64,000 nt of DNA from Flavobacterium chilense (lineage in GTDB: Bacteria; Bacteroidota; Bacteroidia; Flavobacteriales; Flavobacteriaceae), in NCBI RefSeq assembly GCF_001602525.1, contig NZ_LSYT01000014.1:24169-88168 (forward strand), in the 5' to 3' direction. Position numbers and translations under genes: made by a program. This document shows positions 61,445 to 64,000 of this stretch, one piece after another. The notes beneath the pieces were generated by a model, which saw only the letters and a program-made list of their open reading frames with translations, searched no databases and was not told where the DNA came from. Within the stretch, counting starts at the first letter, position 1; the number at the start of each line of letters is the position of its first letter.

Positions 61445-62078
61445 CTTCTGCGATGCTTGTACTGTTATTGATAAAATCCCAGTCCTCACCGTTTAGACCA
61501 GCTTTGGACATGTAGAACAATCCTGCTTTATAACGGTCGTAAACGCTTACATCAACTCTATCATAATTAAAATGCTCCTGAATATCATTTATAATCTTCT
61601 CATGGAGCTTTTTATCTTCAATATGTAAAACAAAGTGATTATGAAAACCTTTTCTATTTGTGAACGGTTCCGTTGTAAAAAACATTCTCAATTCAGTAGA
61701 ATCCTGATACTTTTCATTCAGATAATCATAAAGTCCGTGCATCTGCTTAAAACAGCTCATCTTCTGACGGTCTGCTTTATATGCAACCGTAAAGAAAAAA
61801 CTCCAGTCCATCTGCCAGAATGTATGCTGAAAGCTCTCTTTATCTGCTAAACAGTCTATGAGGTTCCTCATGGATTTATTTTCTTGTCTCAGGATTTTAT
61901 TCTCATCAAACATGATTTCAGAATCAAAATATCTTGCATGGTCAACAGGGAACATTCTCTTTCCAGTACTTAGCTTAGTTTCTAAGAATAAATCTTCATT
62001 TTTTTTGTAGAATCTGTAAATAGTACTTTTACTTGATTTTGTACTTATTATAAATTTCTTTAAATTCTCATATTTCAT
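61434..62078 (-). CDS. HUH Rep-like protein with N-terminal helix-turn-helix
   Basis: 214 aa. Residues 1-55 form an HTH-like domain (ISTKSSKSTIYRFYKK). Later come RKGFHNHFVLHIEDKK, compatible with the metal-binding HUH motif of rolling-circle initiators, and GLFYMSKAGLNG, where YMSK fits the Tyr-x-x-Lys nicking motif. The segment MDWSFFFTVAYKADRQKM resembles motif I of Rep proteins. If right, it nicks and starts replication of the element at the iteron-like or nearby hairpin sites. The length is close to small Rep proteins. Confidence 0.6.
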   Translation of the reverse strand: MKYENLKKFIISTKSSKSTIYRFYKKNEDLFLETKLSTGKRMFPVDHARYFDSEIMFDENKILRQENKSMRNLIDCLADKESFQHTFWQMDWSFFFTVAYKADRQKMSCFKQMHGLYDYLNEKYQDSTELRMFFTTEPFTNRKGFHNHFVLHIEDKKLHEKIINDIQEHFNYDRVDVSVYDRYKAGLFYMSKAGLNGEDWDFINNSTSIAEDEN

Positions 62079-62365
62079 TTTTATTAGTTGATTAGTATCT
62101 CAATTATTGTTTAGATACAAGAACTCCATACAAGGAGGTTAATCAAGCATCTTTACAATAAATACTATCAAACTTTCAAAAGTGTAGCTTTTTGGCACTT
62201 TTTTTTTCAAAATATTTTTCTGGATGAGTAAATCAGTGTTCCAAAATGAGACAGTGAGTTAATCTGACGTGAAGATTAGCAGAATTATCGTTTGTCACAT
62301 CGAGTGTATTGAATAGAATAAGCGTACAATTTATAGTACGGGGAAGTAACCTGAAGACTTAAATC
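62079..62365. other. spacer between the Rep-like gene and the last cassette
   Basis: About 285 bp, AT-rich, with the hairpin above. No gene. Confidence 0.45.
62186..62213. terminator. hairpin upstream of the Rep-like gene
   Basis: aaaagtg / cactttt stem with a T run on the plus strand, about 110 bp before the Rep-like start. It could be a terminator or a replication/attenuation structure. Confidence 0.45.
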
Positions 62366-62530
62366 AGGGAATTTAGTACTAAAATAGCCGATACAGGAGA
62401 GGGAGGGTTCGTAAATTCTGATTTTGTCTCTTTCGGGGACTTAGGAACAAATACGTGCTAATCTTAAGCTTCAATGTTCCATATATAAGTTATAAAAGCA
62501 AAAGCCACTCCGTTAGGAATGGCTTTGTTT
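62366..62530. repeat. cassette-end repeat R5, copy 2
   Basis: Similar to 52925-53110: gggaatttagtactaaaata, gccgatacaggaga, gattttgtctctttcgggga, then tataaaagcaaaagcca at the stem. The hairpin aaagcca / tggcttt (62501-62526) probably terminates the Sel1 immunity gene. Confidence 0.6.
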
Positions 62531-62544
62531 ATCTTTAAGTCGAG

Positions 62545-63111
62545 TTATTCTAAAATTCCTCCACTTAATTTCTTCGCTTCTTGTAATAGGGAATTACCAA
62601 GTGTGGCATTTTTAGCTAAATATTTACCTTCTAAATAGTACTTACCAAGAATATATTTGGCGTTTGGATGTTCCTTATCAGAAGCTTTTTCTAGATAATG
62701 TAGAGCCATCTTTCTGCTCTCTTCATCTAAAAAATCAATTTCAGGTAAGCTTGTGGATGAATTTTTTTTATCCAATCCTGCTAATGCCATAAATACATTT
62801 AATGATGCTTCTGAGTAATTCCATTTGTTTGAAACGATGATTGAATAAATTAATACATTATCATATGTATCAACCTTTACTATACTATCATAAAAGTTTT
62901 TATCAAACTTATCGATTAACCTTTCTTTAAATTTTGGATTTAAATCGTACTCACTTTGTGCTTCAGTTAGGTGCGTGTCATTAAATTCAGCAACATACTT
63001 TTTTTCATATTCTCTAACTGCTGAATTAGTAACATAATCAGTATAGTATTTTAATGCTATCACTAAAACTATTAGACTAAGAGCAATGCTTAAAAACAAT
63101 TTTCTTTTCAT
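62545..63111 (-). CDS. membrane-anchored Sel1-repeat protein, probable immunity protein
   Basis: 188 aa. An N-terminal anchor (LFLSIALSLIVLVIALKYYT) precedes a soluble domain ending in a Sel1-like repeat (ALHYLEKASDKEHPNAKYIL, GKYYLEGKYLAKNATLGNSL). Sel1/TPR-like immunity proteins occur in polymorphic toxin systems. It starts 22 bp after the stop of the caspase-like Rhs tip and reads in the same direction. No direct evidence for the inhibited activity. Confidence 0.6.
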   Translation of the reverse strand: MKRKLFLSIALSLIVLVIALKYYTDYVTNSAVREYEKKYVAEFNDTHLTEAQSEYDLNPKFKERLIDKFDKNFYDSIVKVDTYDNVLIYSIIVSNKWNYSEASLNVFMALAGLDKKNSSTSLPEIDFLDEESRKMALHYLEKASDKEHPNAKYILGKYYLEGKYLAKNATLGNSLLQEAKKLSGGILE

Positions 63112-63133
63112 GATTTTTTAAATTAATTTTTTC

Positions 63134-64000
63134 TTACTTAGGTTCTGCAATATCTTTTAAAGTTACTGGGTCAATTTCTACAGGTTGCCAATTCCATGGT
63201 CGAGTACCTACCTTTTCACCACCTCTATATATATTCCACACTCCTTTTTCATGCTTATTTGAGCCACTAAAAAACATACCAGAATCATTATCACTTGAAG
63301 GTGAAACATTCCTAGTTGGTCCAACAAAAATTACATTCGATAATTCTTCAATACCAGAAGCTTGCTCAAGAATGCCCCCTTTTGCTCCATTTCTACAGGC
63401 ATAAGAAATAAAAGTTCCTCCATCTCTTTTTATTTCAACCCATCTTTCACCCACTGATGATTTGGTTAAAAAATTGTCAAGACCATCTGCAAATATTCTA
63501 GTACCATCTTTTTTGGTTCCTCTATAAGTTAAATGTCCATTATATCCATGTCCAAAAAATCTTAGAGCATCATCAGTTACATTCTCCATTAGTGCATATG
63601 CTGTTCTTACCAAACTTTGTTCCGCTACAGTACGTTTTGAGTATGTCTTATGAAAACCATTTAAAAAAACTGGTGGTTTCCCATTAATGGAATTACTATG
63701 ATAAGCAATTGCAGAAGCTTGGTCTGATATTTCTCCTGTATTCTCATTTGTATATTCATTTGTATCATAATCATAATATATTCCAGACTGTCCCGCCCGT
63801 GGAGCCATTCCGTCAGGGTCAATAAAATAAACAGGATTATTAAAAGCATAATTATAAGGACTAAATCTTCGCATTTGTTCTGCTAATGGGTCAATATTCA
63901 TCCATCGACCAAGTGCAGGGTCATAATTGCGTGCACTATAGTCATATACATTAAGCCCCAGCTCGTCCTGCAACTCTTTTCCGTTGTACTTATATTTATT
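63134..64000 (-). CDS. Rhs C-terminal tip with caspase/CHAT-like domain, core runs off the window
   Basis: The frame is open to the right edge, so the N-terminal Rhs core continues outside. Core end: YKYNGKELQDELGLNVYDYS, ARNYDPALGRWMNIDPLAE, NPVYFIDPDGM. The variable domain (about 200 aa) contains RFFGHGYNGHLTYRG and GGTFISYACRNGAKGG, the His and Cys surroundings of caspase-like and CHAT peptidases (GHG, then a hydrophobic strand ending in A/SC-x-N-G). A cysteine-peptidase toxin is the best guess; the assignment rests on motif shape alone. Its immunity gene follows by 22 bp. Confidence 0.75.
   Translation of the reverse strand, partial: NKYKYNGKELQDELGLNVYDYSARNYDPALGRWMNIDPLAEQMRRFSPYNYAFNNPVYFIDPDGMAPRAGQSGIYYDYDTNEYTNENTGEISDQASAIAYHSNSINGKPPVFLNGFHKTYSKRTVAEQSLVRTAYALMENVTDDALRFFGHGYNGHLTYRGTKKDGTRIFADGLDNFLTKSSVGERWVEIKRDGGTFISYACRNGAKGGILEQASGIEELSNVIFVGPTRNVSPSSDNDSGMFFSGSNKHEKGVWNIYRGGEKVGTRPWNWQPVEIDPVTLKDIAEPK
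63810..64000. repeat. Rhs-core repeat, copy 2
   Basis: Coding DNA of the Rhs core end, about 75-80% identical to 54390-54575. The repeats are direct and could recombine. Confidence 0.7.

Noticed and set aside
1..64000. tRNA or rRNA gene as integration site
   Set aside because: No cloverleaf or rRNA segment was recognised by eye on either strand.

Overview
The window is AT-rich DNA from a Bacteroidota bacterium, very probably a Flavobacterium. Several things point there: TonB-dependent receptors with a carboxypeptidase-like N-terminal domain, promoters of the TTG-N19-21-TAnnTTTG type, lipoproteins with short lipoboxes, Rhs cores of the NGKELQDEL / NIDPLAE type, and intergenic palindromic repeats. 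I saw no rRNA or tRNA gene and no CRISPR array. Family names come from recognising motifs; no database was searched.

1-16.7 kb is an accessory island, nearly all on the minus strand. It holds three very large proteins without signal peptides (the first runs off the left edge), a secreted YD-repeat-like protein, a lysis-like set (phage-type lipoprotein, CHAP endolysin, holin-like membrane protein), a run of tiny overlapping genes and an XRE repressor with palindromic operators. Three copies of a roughly 100 bp upstream module precede three transcription units and suggest co-regulation. The locus resembles the accessory end of a prophage, tailocin or extracellular contractile injection system, but no sheath, tube or baseplate gene lies in the window.

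17-27 kb is mostly chromosomal: a histidine kinase and NtrC-type regulator facing a MacB-like ABC exporter with a candidate sigma-54 promoter between them, an SDR oxidoreductase and TetR regulator sharing a duplicated operator (with a 9 x 7 bp tandem repeat in the SDR leader), and a GNAT-MarR pair.

26-43 kb is an iron-acquisition region. A PepSY reductase-like membrane protein and a TonB-dependent receptor diverge from each other. Next comes a minus-strand NRPS-independent siderophore operon: nitroreductase, PLP decarboxylase, IucA/IucC synthetase fused to an acyltransferase, FAD-dependent N-hydroxylase, DesD/AlcC-type synthetase, MATE exporter, acyl carrier protein and adenylating enzyme. 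A divergent clavaminate-synthase-like Fe(II)/2-oxoglutarate oxygenase, probably a lysine hydroxylase, suggests a hydroxamate built on a C-hydroxylated diamine.

43-50 kb carries a META lipoprotein, an esterase, OxyR, an alpha/beta hydrolase, OsmC and a large lipoprotein with three internal repeats.

50-64 kb is an array of Rhs toxin tips and immunity-like genes. Two tips are readable (a zinc metalloprotease and a caspase-like candidate) and three are decayed to short tails in front of retained membrane or lipoprotein genes; similar repeats mark the cassette ends. The array is interrupted by a DUF2188 plus nuclease-like gene pair, a mobile element with tandem tyrosine recombinases and a primase/ATPase pair, and a second small element with an HUH Rep-like protein, iteron-like repeats and its own recombinase.
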